Source: Fibrobacteria bacterium
Lineage (GTDB): Bacteria; Fibrobacterota; Fibrobacteria; UBA11236
Direction: 5' to 3'
NCBI GenBank assembly: GCA_021155885.1
Contig: JAJNBB010000039.1
Location: 1 to 34,974, forward strand
DNA length: 34,974 nucleotides
How positions within the stretch are numbered: the first letter of the stretch is position 1; every line of letters begins with the position of its first letter. This document shows positions 1 through 7,267 of this stretch, in pieces. The translations under genes and the position numbers were made by a program. The notes under the pieces were generated by a model, which had not been told where the DNA came from, did no database searches, and was given only the letters and a program-made list of their open reading frames with translations.

Positions 1-1
1 C

Positions 2-163
2 GAAGCCCCGGCCTTCCACCCGAACAGCGCGCTCATCAAAGGGGTCGTTTGCGGCGTGCGCGTCGAGGAGGTCGAGGATCCCCTGATGAAGAAAATCCGC
101 CTGCTGGACAAACTCGTCGACGAGCTGGCCAAGGGCAAGGCGATGGAGAAGATCCTGCGTTGA
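2..163 (+). CDS. C-terminal fragment of an unidentified protein
   Basis: An open frame enters from the left edge and ends at TGA 161-163, giving 53 residues that finish with a charged helical stretch ([18 protein letters not shown]). The composition and codon use look like a genuine coding end: GC-rich third positions and no internal stops. I do not recognise the family from the tail alone and give no function. It converges with the leftward dehydrogenase gene, with a hairpin at 231-268 between them. Confidence 0.6.
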   Translation, partial: EAPAFHPNSALIKGVVCGVRVEEVEDPLMKKIRLLDKLVDELAKGKAMEKILR

Positions 164-230
164 CTTACAAGCCTTGACTGTCTCCCCGCCGGAGCCTGTT
201 CTCGCGCGCCTGGCTTGAACCGGGACCTCG

Positions 231-268
231 AAAAAAAAGGCGCCCCCGCCTTGCAGGGTGGGAGCGCC
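231..268 (-). terminator. Intrinsic terminator of the leftward dehydrogenase gene
   Basis: The arms 238-250 and 256-268 pair at 12 of 13 positions around a 5-base loop. Read leftward, the stem is followed at once by eight T (231-238). It lies about 60 bases downstream of the ancestral stop of the dehydrogenase. It could also stop rightward transcription from the partial gene at 2-163, but there is no good T run in that direction. Confidence 0.75.
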
Positions 269-289
269 TTTCGCTTCATTGGATCTTCT

Positions 290-312
290 CATGCTTCGAC
301 AAGCTCAGCATG
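290..312. repeat. Palindrome built on GCTTCGACAAGCTCAGC
   Basis: CATGCT at 290-295 pairs with AGCATG at 307-312 around a CTTCGACAAG-type core. Cores of this kind (TTCGACAAGCTCAG) are familiar as short intergenic palindromes in many unrelated bacteria; that is recalled knowledge, not something tested here. It overlaps the altered 3' end of the frameshifted dehydrogenase. Confidence 0.45.
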
Positions 313-1453
313 CGCGGATCTCCCGGCTTACTTGACCGTCAGGAACTCCTGCGCGATGGCGTCGCCTATCTCCGAGGTCGTGGCGCTGCCGCCCATGTCC
401 CGGGTCTTGACCTTGCCGGCCGCGAGAACGCCCTTCACGGCCTTCTGCACGTGCGCCGCGGCTTCTAACGCCCTTCACGGCCTTCTGCACGTGCGCCGCG
501 GCTTCTTCCTCGCCGATGTGATCGAGCATCATGCGCGCCGTCTCGATGGCGGCGACGGGATTGATCACGTTCTTTCCCTCGTACTTCGGCGCCGAGCCGT
601 GGATCGGTTCGAACATCGACGGGTAGACGCGCTCGGGGTTGATGTTGCCGCCCGCCGCGAAGCCCATGCCGCCCTGCAGCATCGCGCCCAGGTCGGTGAT
701 GATGTCGCCGAACAGGTTCGAGGCCACGACGACGTCGAAGAAGTTCGGGTTCTTCACGAACCACATGCAAATGGCGTCCACGAGGGCGTGGTCGCGCTTG
801 ATGTCGGGGTAGTCGGCCGCGACCTCGGCGTACACCGAGTCCCAGAAAACCATCGAGTAGTTCAGCGCGTTCGCCTTCGAGCAATTCGTGACCTGTCCGG
901 GATACTTCCCGGAGGCCTTGCGCTTGGTCGCCAGCTCGAAGGCATAGCGCATCACGCGGTCGCACCCCTTGTGGGTGAAAATGGCGTTCTGGATGGCGAA
1001 GGCGTCCTTGGTGCCCTTCTTGAAAAAGCCGCCCATCGAGGAATATTCCCCCTCGGTGTTCTCGCGCACCACGACGAAGTCCACCGACTCCGGGGTCGCG
1101 GTGCTGATCGGCGAATGCACGCCCGGATACAGCTGGATGGGACGCAGGTTGACGTACTGGTCGAACCCCTTGCGAATGCCCAGCAGCAATCCAAGGGAGA
1201 TGTGATCCGGAACCTTGTTGGCATCGCCGATGCAGCCCAGGAAAATGGCGTCGGAACCCTTGAGGGTTTCCAGCATGTTGGGCGGGTTCATCTCCCCGTG
1301 CTTCAGGTAATAATCGCAGCCCCAGTCGTAGTTTTCGTAGCTGACCTTGAACCCGAATTTCTTCGCGGCCGCGTCGAAAACCTTGAGCGCCTCGCGGGCG
1401 ACCTCCTGGCCCACGCCGTCTCCGGGGATGTTTGCGATGTCATAATGTTTCAA
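305..1453 (-). CDS. Tartrate/D-malate dehydrogenase-family decarboxylating dehydrogenase, C-terminus frameshifted
   Basis: A beta-decarboxylating NAD-dependent dehydrogenase of the isocitrate/isopropylmalate superfamily. Visible features in order are IPGDGVG near the start, [23 protein letters not shown], a catalytic-lysine region (TNCSKANA), [16 protein letters not shown], and the cofactor loop FEPIHGSAP. The [12 protein letters not shown] pattern and the DWGCDYY segment resemble the TtuC/DmlA (tartrate/D-malate) subgroup more than LeuB or Icd. ATG 1453 is preceded by a strong Shine-Dalgarno (CCTCCTTA on the plus strand at 1461-1468). A 40-base tandem duplication (427-506) shifts the frame, so the last roughly 50 residues are arginine-rich nonsense ending at 305. 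Removing one copy restores a normal tail ([20 protein letters not shown]...LTVK) with stop at 328-330 and a 361-residue protein, the usual length for DmlA. It follows the SGNH esterase gene by 44 bases, so the two may be co-transcribed. Confidence 0.8.
   Translation of the reverse strand: MKHYDIANIPGDGVGQEVAREALKVFDAAAKKFGFKVSYENYDWGCDYYLKHGEMNPPNMLETLKGSDAIFLGCIGDANKVPDHISLGLLLGIRKGFDQYVNLRPIQLYPGVHSPISTATPESVDFVVVRENTEGEYSSMGGFFKKGTKDAFAIQNAIFTHKGCDRVMRYAFELATKRKASGKYPGQVTNCSKANALNYSMVFWDSVYAEVAADYPDIKRDHALVDAICMWFVKNPNFFDVVVASNLFGDIITDLGAMLQGGMGFAAGGNINPERVYPSMFEPIHGSAPKYEGKNVINPVAAIETARMMLDHIGEEEAAAHVQKAVKGVRSRGARAEGREGRSRGRQGQDPGHGRQRHDLGDRRRHRAGVPDGQVSREIRAC
427..506. repeat. Perfect 40-bp tandem duplication inside the dehydrogenase gene
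   Basis: Bases 427-466 and 467-506 are identical, each beginning AACGCCCTTCACGG and ending GCGGCTTCT. The unit length is not a multiple of three, so the second copy shifts the reading frame of the leftward gene. No longer flanking repeat is visible. Confidence 0.95.
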
Positions 1454-1497
1454 CGGTTTTCCTCCTTACAAGTGATTCGTTACAAATTCAACAATTA

Positions 1498-3018
1498 TCA
1501 GCGGGTGGCCCGCGCCAGCTTGCGGGTCGCGGAGAATTCCCCCGCCTTCATCGTGTACAGGTACACGCCCCCCGGCAGGGATCCCTGGATTTCCACCGCA
1601 TGGCTTCCCGCCGGGTACGTCCGCCCGGCCAGTTCCGCGACCCGCCCGCCGCGCGCGGAGTGCACCTTCAGCGACACGAACTGCGCCTGGGGAATCGTGA
1701 AGCGGATCAGGGTCCGGCCTCCGGCCTCGCGGGAGGCCCCGGCCAGCGCGTAGCCTTCGGGGGAAACCCGCGCCGGGGAGATCGCGGTGCCGCTCTCGAT
1801 GAACAGGTTCGTGTCGATGGAGTTGCCCATCGCCGCATACCCCGCGATGTTGGGATGCAGCCCGTCGTTGTTGTAGGCCGTGAGGATCCGGCTCGTATCG
1901 GCGGGATTCCGGACGACCTTCTCGAAGTCAATGACGGCGTCGTACTTGGGGGTGGTGCGGACCCAGGCATTGACCCTCTCGCGGCAGGCTTCGCTGTTGA
2001 CGCTGTAATAGCTGTTGCCATTGAAGGGCGTAATGGGCGACCCGTACACCTTGATGCCGCGCGCATGGGCCGAATCCGCGATCTGGCCGAATGCGCTGAT
2101 TACGTTGTTGGAGGTGGTCATGGAACAACCGGTATTCCCGATGTCGTTGACGCCGATGAAGAGGATGATCCACTTCACGCCCGCATGGTCGAACAGGTCC
2201 CGCTTGTAGCGCTGGGAACCCGGGGTGCTGACGCCTCCGCTCACGAGGTTGCCCGCCCCGATTCCCCCATTGAGCACGCCGACCTTGCTCGTCTTGGCGT
2301 GGGCCAGCAGCCGGGTGGTAAACACGTCCGTCCAGCGCGTGAACGCGTCGTTCGTGACCCCGAACCCGTCGGTGATGGAGTTGCCCAGGATCGCGACGGC
2401 CCCCGCCGCCAGCGGAGCGCGCACTTCGATGCTGCTGATGACCCAGCTCCCCTGGCCCTGCGAGGTGGTGGTGGAACCCGCGAAGGTCCGCGCGGCGACC
2501 TGGTTCCCCGCGAGCACGCGCGGCACGGTGCGCGACCCGCGATGCACGGTGACGCCGGGGTAGGTCCCGGGCGCGGGAGCGCCCGCGCCGAAGTGGATGG
2601 TGACTTCGACCTTCAATCCGGGGGTCAGGGGAAACGCCAGCGGATCGGACCAAACGAAGCCGTTGGCGGCCATGGTGACCGAGTCCTGGCCGCCGAACTT
2701 GAAATACCGGATCGTGGTGGTGTCAATGATGCCCGCGCCGGCCGACACGGCCACGGTCACGGCGTTGATTTTCACCGGAACATTCGTGTACTCGTTCGTG
2801 AACCGCATCCGCAGGGTGTCGCCCCCGATGGACGCGCGCAGCACCTGGCGCACGGAGTTATTGGCGAGGCCGATGGCCGGGGGGTTGAACCCGCTTTGGC
2901 TGCTCACCAGGGGTTCCGGCGCCGTGGCCCAGGTGGCCACCCATTTAGTTTGCGCGAAGGCGCTCAGCGCGCACGCCATGCAGGCGGCGGCGAATAGGGA
3001 ACAACGGAAGGATGGCAT
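1498..3018 (-). CDS. Secreted SGNH/GDSL hydrolase with C-terminal sorting-type tail
   Basis: A 506-residue exported esterase. Residues 1-22 form a signal peptide ending at AFA|QTK. Residues 25-200 are a beta-rich N-terminal region. The SGNH fold follows with block I GNSITDG (Ser214), a block II glycine in NGGIGAGN (near 254), block III GVNDIG (Asn291) and block V DGLHPN (Asp385, His388), so the catalytic residues are complete. Residues from about 420 to the end form a separate beta-rich module ending GGVYLYTMKAGEFSATRKL, similar to the tails of four other secreted proteins here. Members of this family deacetylate carbohydrates or hydrolyse small esters; the substrate cannot be told from sequence. 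It lies 44 bases upstream of the dehydrogenase gene on the same strand. Confidence 0.85.
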   Translation of the reverse strand: MPSFRCSLFAAACMACALSAFAQTKWVATWATAPEPLVSSQSGFNPPAIGLANNSVRQVLRASIGGDTLRMRFTNEYTNVPVKINAVTVAVSAGAGIIDTTTIRYFKFGGQDSVTMAANGFVWSDPLAFPLTPGLKVEVTIHFGAGAPAPGTYPGVTVHRGSRTVPRVLAGNQVAARTFAGSTTTSQGQGSWVISSIEVRAPLAAGAVAILGNSITDGFGVTNDAFTRWTDVFTTRLLAHAKTSKVGVLNGGIGAGNLVSGGVSTPGSQRYKRDLFDHAGVKWIILFIGVNDIGNTGCSMTTSNNVISAFGQIADSAHARGIKVYGSPITPFNGNSYYSVNSEACRERVNAWVRTTPKYDAVIDFEKVVRNPADTSRILTAYNNDGLHPNIAGYAAMGNSIDTNLFIESGTAISPARVSPEGYALAGASREAGGRTLIRFTIPQAQFVSLKVHSARGGRVAELAGRTYPAGSHAVEIQGSLPGGVYLYTMKAGEFSATRKLARATR

Positions 3019-3135
3019 GAGGGTCTCCGGGCGTGGACGGTTATCCCGGTAAAAATAACCCTCCCGGGTGGATCCTACTTACGGTATTCGGGAATTCGCG
3101 CGCATGCCCCGGACCGCTGGTAGTATTTAAAGAAC

Positions 3136-3153
3136 GGGCTTCCCAAAAAAGCC
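3136..3153 (-). terminator. Small hairpin downstream of the short membrane ORF
   Basis: GGGCTT at 3136-3141 pairs with AAGCCC at 3148-3153. Read leftward it follows the 31-residue ORF and is followed by a weak T-rich stretch (GTTCTTTAAA). Only a possible terminator. Confidence 0.35.
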
Positions 3154-3166
3154 CATCCGATCCTCG

Positions 3167-3262
3167 TCAGCCGTCGCCTTTTTTCGCCTTGAAAGAAATC
3201 CAGCCGACCAGGCCGAAGATCGCCGTCAGCCCCAGCAGGGACAACTTCGCCATGAATCCCAT
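3167..3262 (-). CDS. Possible 31-residue membrane protein
   Basis: A short leftward ORF begins at ATG 3260-3262 (a second in-frame ATG is at 3251-3253) and ends at TGA 3167-3169. It reads MGFMAKLSLLGLTAIFGLVG then WISFKAKKGDG: one hydrophobic helix of about 18 residues with a positively charged C-terminus. That is typical of small single-span membrane proteins. It lies alone between the SGNH gene and the Hsp20 gene, downstream of the Hsp20 terminator and followed by a small hairpin. The ribosome-binding site (AGGGCC) is weak. A longer overlapping frame in this strand is less convincing. No family recognised. Confidence 0.4.
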   Translation of the reverse strand: MGFMAKLSLLGLTAIFGLVGWISFKAKKGDG

Positions 3263-3298
3263 AAGGCCCTGTTGAAAAAGAAGCTGTAAGATACACGC

Positions 3299-3334
3299 AA
3301 AAAAAAGAAAGCCCCGAACCTTTCGGTCCGGAGC
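3299..3334 (-). terminator. Intrinsic terminator of the Hsp20 gene
   Basis: Arms 3311-3320 and 3325-3334 pair along ten positions (with G-T wobbles) around a TTTC loop. Leftward, the stem is followed by TTTCTTTTTTTT. It lies about 30 bases beyond the Hsp20 stop. Confidence 0.85.
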
Positions 3335-3365
3335 CCCCCTCTCCATCCGCTAGCTAAAATGCGGG

Positions 3366-3773
3366 TTAGCGGATTTCGATAGCCTTAGGTTTCGCCTCGT
3401 CTGCCTTCGGAACGCGCAGGGTCAGCACGCCATCCTTGAAGGACGCCTCGATGGCGTCCGCCTTCACGTTGCGCGGAAGCTCGAAGGCGCGCGAGAAGGA
3501 TCCCTGGCGAGATTCCACATGGTGCGACTGGCCTTGCTCGCCGAGGTCGAAGGCCTCTTTCTTGCCGCTGAGCACGAGACGATTGTCCTTCACTTCCACG
3601 TTGATGTTCTCCTTGGCCACGCCCGGAAGCTCGGCCCGCAGAACGAAGGCATCCTTGTCTTCGGCGATGTCCACGGAAGGGCGGAAACTCGGCGCCTGCG
3701 CGCGCCAGCTGCGATCGACATCGCTCAGAAATTGATCGAGCCAATTGACGGGGTTTGCAACGGTGTAATTCAT
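3366..3773 (-). CDS. Small heat-shock protein, Hsp20/alpha-crystallin family
   Basis: A 135-residue holdase chaperone that binds unfolding proteins in the cytoplasm without ATP. The alpha-crystallin domain spans about residues 30-125, starting at PSVDIAEDKDAFVLRAELPG and including the family motif region ASFKDGVLTLRVPK near the end; the C-terminal extension ends KAIEIR, an I-x-I anchor. Length matches typical bacterial Hsp20 proteins. ATG 3773 has a good Shine-Dalgarno (GAGGAG) upstream, and the gene has its own terminator at 3299-3334, so it is probably monocistronic. No clear sigma-32 promoter or CIRCE element is visible upstream. Confidence 0.93.
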   Translation of the reverse strand: MNYTVANPVNWLDQFLSDVDRSWRAQAPSFRPSVDIAEDKDAFVLRAELPGVAKENINVEVKDNRLVLSGKKEAFDLGEQGQSHHVESRQGSFSRAFELPRNVKADAIEASFKDGVLTLRVPKADEAKPKAIEIR

Positions 3774-4237
3774 GGTGTATTCTCCTCTACGGTTACGTTT
3801 TCAAATCGGGATCGGATTTGCCGATCTGACCGGGTGGAAATGCAAGGCGCATGCCAAACCGAACGCGGATCGGGAGGCCCGTTTTTGCCGGGCCTTCTAG
3901 ACCCGCAAACCCCAAAAACGGGAATTTCGCCAAAAACGCAGGAATCCTCCACCTCTTCGTTTTTCAACTTCGAACGGGACACGAAACGGACCGTACCGGG
4001 GTGAGACGCTTTTTTTCTTCAGCGACTTTCTTTTTTTCCCGGACAGGCGACTTGAATCCATTCGGACATGCTTCTCGTAAGTTCTTGTAGCGTCGGCGCG
4101 AAATTACGCGGTTTACGCGTTCCAAATCGTCTGATGACGGCTTTCTACGGGCGAAAAACCGGGTCTCGGGGTAGATTAATCCCATTCAAAGCATCCATCC
4201 GGCGTCCCTCCCGGACCGACCGCACCACGGAGTCCAC
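3774..4237. other. 464-base divergent intergenic region
   Basis: This gap separates the leftward Hsp20 gene from the rightward propeller-protein gene and must hold both promoters. AGGCCCG at 3875-3881 pairs with CGGGCCT at 3889-3895, a hairpin with no T run. Two T-rich runs lie at 4010-4016 and 4031-4037. Short frames exist on both strands, but none has a credible start or protein-like composition. No recognisable non-coding RNA. Confidence 0.5.
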
Positions 4238-6307
4238 GTGTTCAAAAATCCGATCAAGACCTTCGCCACCTTCCTGCTGCTCGCGGCCCTCGGCGCCCAC
4301 GCGCAGGACTTCCCCACCGCGGGGGCCAATCCCCGCGTCGTGATGACCAACGTGCCCAACACGTCCTTCGGGCACATGGGGCTCGGCTTCCTTTCCGACG
4401 GCCGCATGGTGCTCCTGTCCAACGGCACGACCGCGCTCAGCGCGCAGGCCGACCTGGGCGGCGGCGACATCCAGACCTGGAGCAGCACCCGGGACTTTTC
4501 GGTCTGGATCGTCAGCGGCCTGAGCGCGAAGGGCAACCTCTCCAACGTGACCGCGACCAAGATCCTCGACCAGCTCACCGGCCCCCCGCCGGGCATCGTG
4601 GTCGTGAACGACACCGTCTATGTGATGGATCGCACCGCGTTCTATCGCATCAACAGCCTCAACCCGACCGGCGGCACCTCCAAGGCCCAGAACGCCACCC
4701 GCCTGATCGACGTGCCCAGCCTCGATTCCAACTTCAGCTGGAACCGCGGGCCCAGCGGTCACCAGTGGATGTTCACCCCGCAGTATCACAACGGACGGTT
4801 CTACGCCAACTACTCCGGGTCCATCCGCCGGCCCGCCGCCTCGGGCGCGCCTCCGACCAACACGCTGACCGGCGCCGTTCTCTCGTGGGCCCGCGATACG
4901 GTCGTCGCCCCGAACGTGGAGACCGCCTCGCCGAACAACAACCGCGGCTACCGTCGTGAGGCCGGCGGCTTGCGCTCGCCCAACGGCCTGGGCACCAACG
5001 GCGCCTACATGCTCAACGCCGACAACCAGGGCAGCTTCAACCCCGGCAACGCCGTCCGCCTCTACAAGCCCGGCCAGCCGCTGATGACCTATAGCCACCG
5101 CCAGTGCACCGCCGAAAACCTCGGAGGCACGACCGCGGCGGACTGCAACCTCACGCAGACCAACAACATCGCGGCGGCGAACACCGTGCGCGGCTGGGCC
5201 GAAGACCTGCCCTACATGCCTCCGGTGATCTGGATCCCTTTCAGCCCCTTCCGCTCCATCAGCCAGCCTCACTACATGAATCACGGGCCGTACAAGGGCC
5301 AGTGGCTGCTCGGCGACGTGAACGGCCATGGCGTCGGCCGCCTGCTCGTCGAGGACGTCGACAACCTTGGGCATTACCAGGCCTCCTTCACGTTGTTCAG
5401 CGGAGGAGCCCTGAACAGCTTCGGAATCACGGGCACGGGCAACCGCGCCAACCGCGCCATCAATCGCTGGGCCACCTCCCCCGACAGCGCCATTTACGTC
5501 GGCAGCATCTACCGTCGCGACGGCAACTGGTCGGCGGGCGAAACCGCGCCCTTGCTGCGCCTGACCTTCAAGGACACCTCCGTGTTCGAGATCCTGGCCA
5601 TGCGCTCGCGCAAAAGCGCCGACGGCACGGTGAACGGGGTTGAGATCGAATTCACCGAGCCGGTCGACCCGGCCACGATCAATGCCGCGGCGTTCAGCCT
5701 CATGCAATACAACTACGGGATGGGCGCGGTCTACGGCACGAATGCCACGGTCTATTCCACCAAGACCCCCACGGTCCACAGTGTCGCCGTGTCCAACGAC
5801 GGCCGCCGCGTGTTCATGGGCATCAATACCCCCGACACGAGCATCGGCGCCTCGCACTTCGGCGTCTACGGCGTGGGCAACAACACCCGCGGCGTTTGGG
5901 TCGGCGCCGGCGACCAGGATCGCACGTTGCGCGTCACCCTGGGGACGGGCGTCCGCTCGGCGGCCGGAGCCTCGCTGTTCTATAACATCGCATGGCTCGG
6001 CTGGCACTTCCAGTCCACCCAGAACTACAGCGCGACCACCGCGTCGATCAACCCGGCCCTGCGCGCCGAAGTCGATCGCCTGGCCGCGGCCGTTTCGGCC
6101 CGCGTGACGGGGGGAATCCTCGATATCCAGGTCGGCCTCCCCGGAGAGACCCGCGTGGCCGTATACTCCCTCACCGGGGAACTGAAGGCCAAGCAGGCGA
6201 GCGCCAGCGGCACGTTCCAATTCAACACCCGGACCTTCGATCGCGGCGTGCATGTCCTGCGCATCCAGCAGGGCGACGCGGTCATAGCCCGCCGGATCAA
6301 CCTTTAG
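4238..6307 (+). CDS. Secreted beta-propeller-type protein (glucose/sorbosone dehydrogenase-like) with sorting tail
   Basis: A 689-residue exported protein starting at GTG 4238. Residues 1-22 are a signal peptide (LLLAALGAHA|QDF). The middle of the protein is repetitive beta structure with propeller-like phrases (GFLSDGRMVLLSNG, FSPFRSISQPHYMNHGPYKG, SPDSAIYVGSIYRRDGNWS). It is followed by a segment FEILAMRSRKSADGTVNGVEIEFTEPVDP that matches the region after the propeller in large secreted glucose/sorbosone dehydrogenase-like proteins of Planctomycetes and Bacteroidetes. The last 60-70 residues form a tail module (ETRVAVYSLTGELKAK ... GVHVLRIQQGD). Family placement is from recalled pattern, so enzymatic function is uncertain. 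A strong terminator follows, so it is probably transcribed alone. Confidence 0.65.
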   Translation: MFKNPIKTFATFLLLAALGAHAQDFPTAGANPRVVMTNVPNTSFGHMGLGFLSDGRMVLLSNGTTALSAQADLGGGDIQTWSSTRDFSVWIVSGLSAKGNLSNVTATKILDQLTGPPPGIVVVNDTVYVMDRTAFYRINSLNPTGGTSKAQNATRLIDVPSLDSNFSWNRGPSGHQWMFTPQYHNGRFYANYSGSIRRPAASGAPPTNTLTGAVLSWARDTVVAPNVETASPNNNRGYRREAGGLRSPNGLGTNGAYMLNADNQGSFNPGNAVRLYKPGQPLMTYSHRQCTAENLGGTTAADCNLTQTNNIAAANTVRGWAEDLPYMPPVIWIPFSPFRSISQPHYMNHGPYKGQWLLGDVNGHGVGRLLVEDVDNLGHYQASFTLFSGGALNSFGITGTGNRANRAINRWATSPDSAIYVGSIYRRDGNWSAGETAPLLRLTFKDTSVFEILAMRSRKSADGTVNGVEIEFTEPVDPATINAAAFSLMQYNYGMGAVYGTNATVYSTKTPTVHSVAVSNDGRRVFMGINTPDTSIGASHFGVYGVGNNTRGVWVGAGDQDRTLRVTLGTGVRSAAGASLFYNIAWLGWHFQSTQNYSATTASINPALRAEVDRLAAAVSARVTGGILDIQVGLPGETRVAVYSLTGELKAKQASASGTFQFNTRTFDRGVHVLRIQQGDAVIARRINL

Positions 6308-6326
6308 AAAGCGCGTTCCCCCCCTG

Positions 6327-6366
6327 AAAGCCCCGGCCTCCACAAGGAGCCGGGGCTTTTAAATTT
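6327..6366 (+). terminator. Intrinsic terminator of the propeller-protein gene
   Basis: AAAGCCCCGGC (6327-6337) pairs perfectly with GCCGGGGCTTT (6349-6359), followed by TTAAATTTTT. It lies 20 bases after the stop codon. Confidence 0.9.
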
Positions 6367-6381
6367 TTAGTTTCCCGTTCC

Positions 6382-7263
6382 ATGCGCTCCGATGTCCTGA
6401 CCCTCGATTCCGCCGCGCTCACCCGTCTCTTCTCTCTGTGGAACATTCCCCTGCCGAAGGCGGGAAAGGTGCTCTTCGCGTTTCGCGGGGCGCTGCCGGC
6501 ATCCCCCGCGCGCGGACGGGCGCGGGGAGCATCCGCCACCGTGAACCTCTCGCTCATCGAGCCCGATTACCGAAGCATGCGCTGCACGCTCGGGATCTGG
6601 GACCGCGACACGGGTAAGATCTTCGCCGCGCCGGGCTCGACGGTTCCCCACCGGGACAACGTCCTAAAGGCCGCGGCCCGCCAGGGCGCGATGCGGGGCC
6701 GCGGGACCAACCAGCTCGAGCCCGGATTCTACGAGGACCTGACCAAGGGCGAGCACCTGCAGGGCAAGCCCCAGGGTCACGCCGCCCTGCGCCAAACCGG
6801 GTTCCGGTTCTACCGCCGCGCGCGCCACGCGCCGCCCTACACGAAGCGCGACCCCTTGTACTTCGGGAACCCCTACGACAATCTGCACTGCGCCTGGAAC
6901 AAGGATCCCGCGCGCCCCGGCTTTCGCAGCGCCGGCTGCCTCGTGGTCGCGGGGTGGCCCCACTCGCCGCGGCTTCCCGACGCCGAGCCCGATCAGGGCC
7001 CGTGGAAGGCCTTTCATGACATTCTCTACGCCGCCCGCCAACGCGCCTTCCCCCTGCTCCTGCTCCCGGCCGCGGAGGTCGCGGCGGCCCTGGCGGGGAG
7101 CGCCTCGGCACCTCCGGCCCCCCGGCTGGTCTACGGGTCCCAAGGCCCAGCCGTGGAAAAGCTCCAGCGACGCCTGGCCGCCCGGGGCCTCTACAAGGGC
7201 CGGATCAACGGAAAGCTGGGCGTTTCCACCTACCGCGACTGGAACGCGGCGGGACTGCGCTGA
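6382..7263 (+). CDS. Peptidoglycan-binding protein with a divergent L,D-transpeptidase-like centre
   Basis: A 293-residue protein starting at ATG 6382. The C-terminus (about residues 248-293: GSQGPAVEKLQRRLAARGLY ... GKLGVSTYRDW) is a PG_binding_1 domain that anchors proteins to cell-wall peptidoglycan. The upstream region contains a histidine followed 17 residues later by a cysteine in the phrase SAGCLVV. This resembles the H-x(14-17)-[S/T]HGC active site of YkuD L,D-transpeptidases, with Ala in place of the second His. A cysteine transpeptidase or related wall enzyme is therefore plausible but inferred. No clear signal peptide is visible, which is odd for a wall enzyme. The stop codon lies 4 bases from the converging stop of the BNR gene. 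Confidence 0.7.
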   Translation: MRSDVLTLDSAALTRLFSLWNIPLPKAGKVLFAFRGALPASPARGRARGASATVNLSLIEPDYRSMRCTLGIWDRDTGKIFAAPGSTVPHRDNVLKAAARQGAMRGRGTNQLEPGFYEDLTKGEHLQGKPQGHAALRQTGFRFYRRARHAPPYTKRDPLYFGNPYDNLHCAWNKDPARPGFRSAGCLVVAGWPHSPRLPDAEPDQGPWKAFHDILYAARQRAFPLLLLPAAEVAAALAGSASAPPAPRLVYGSQGPAVEKLQRRLAARGLYKGRINGKLGVSTYRDWNAAGLR

Positions 7264-7267
7264 GCGT

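Noticed and set aside
2-163. Naming the partial left-edge protein
   Set aside because: The 53-residue tail gave no family I could identify with confidence, so it is left unnamed.
305-467. The altered dehydrogenase tail as a genuine new C-terminus
   Set aside because: The restored frame after removing one repeat gives a conserved tail and standard length, so the arginine-rich tail is a frameshift product.
215-1753. Rightward frame across the dehydrogenase gene
   Set aside because: It runs through the terminator hairpin, the 40-base duplication and the antisense of conserved dehydrogenase motifs.
3964-4185. Leftward short frame in the Hsp20-propeller intergenic gap
   Set aside because: Highly basic, no start context or recognisable pattern; composition looks like non-coding DNA.
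4145-6343. Long leftward frame opposite the propeller-protein gene
   Set aside because: It is antisense to a well-supported exported protein, rich in Arg, Ala and Gly, and shows no domain. High GC makes such open antisense frames common.
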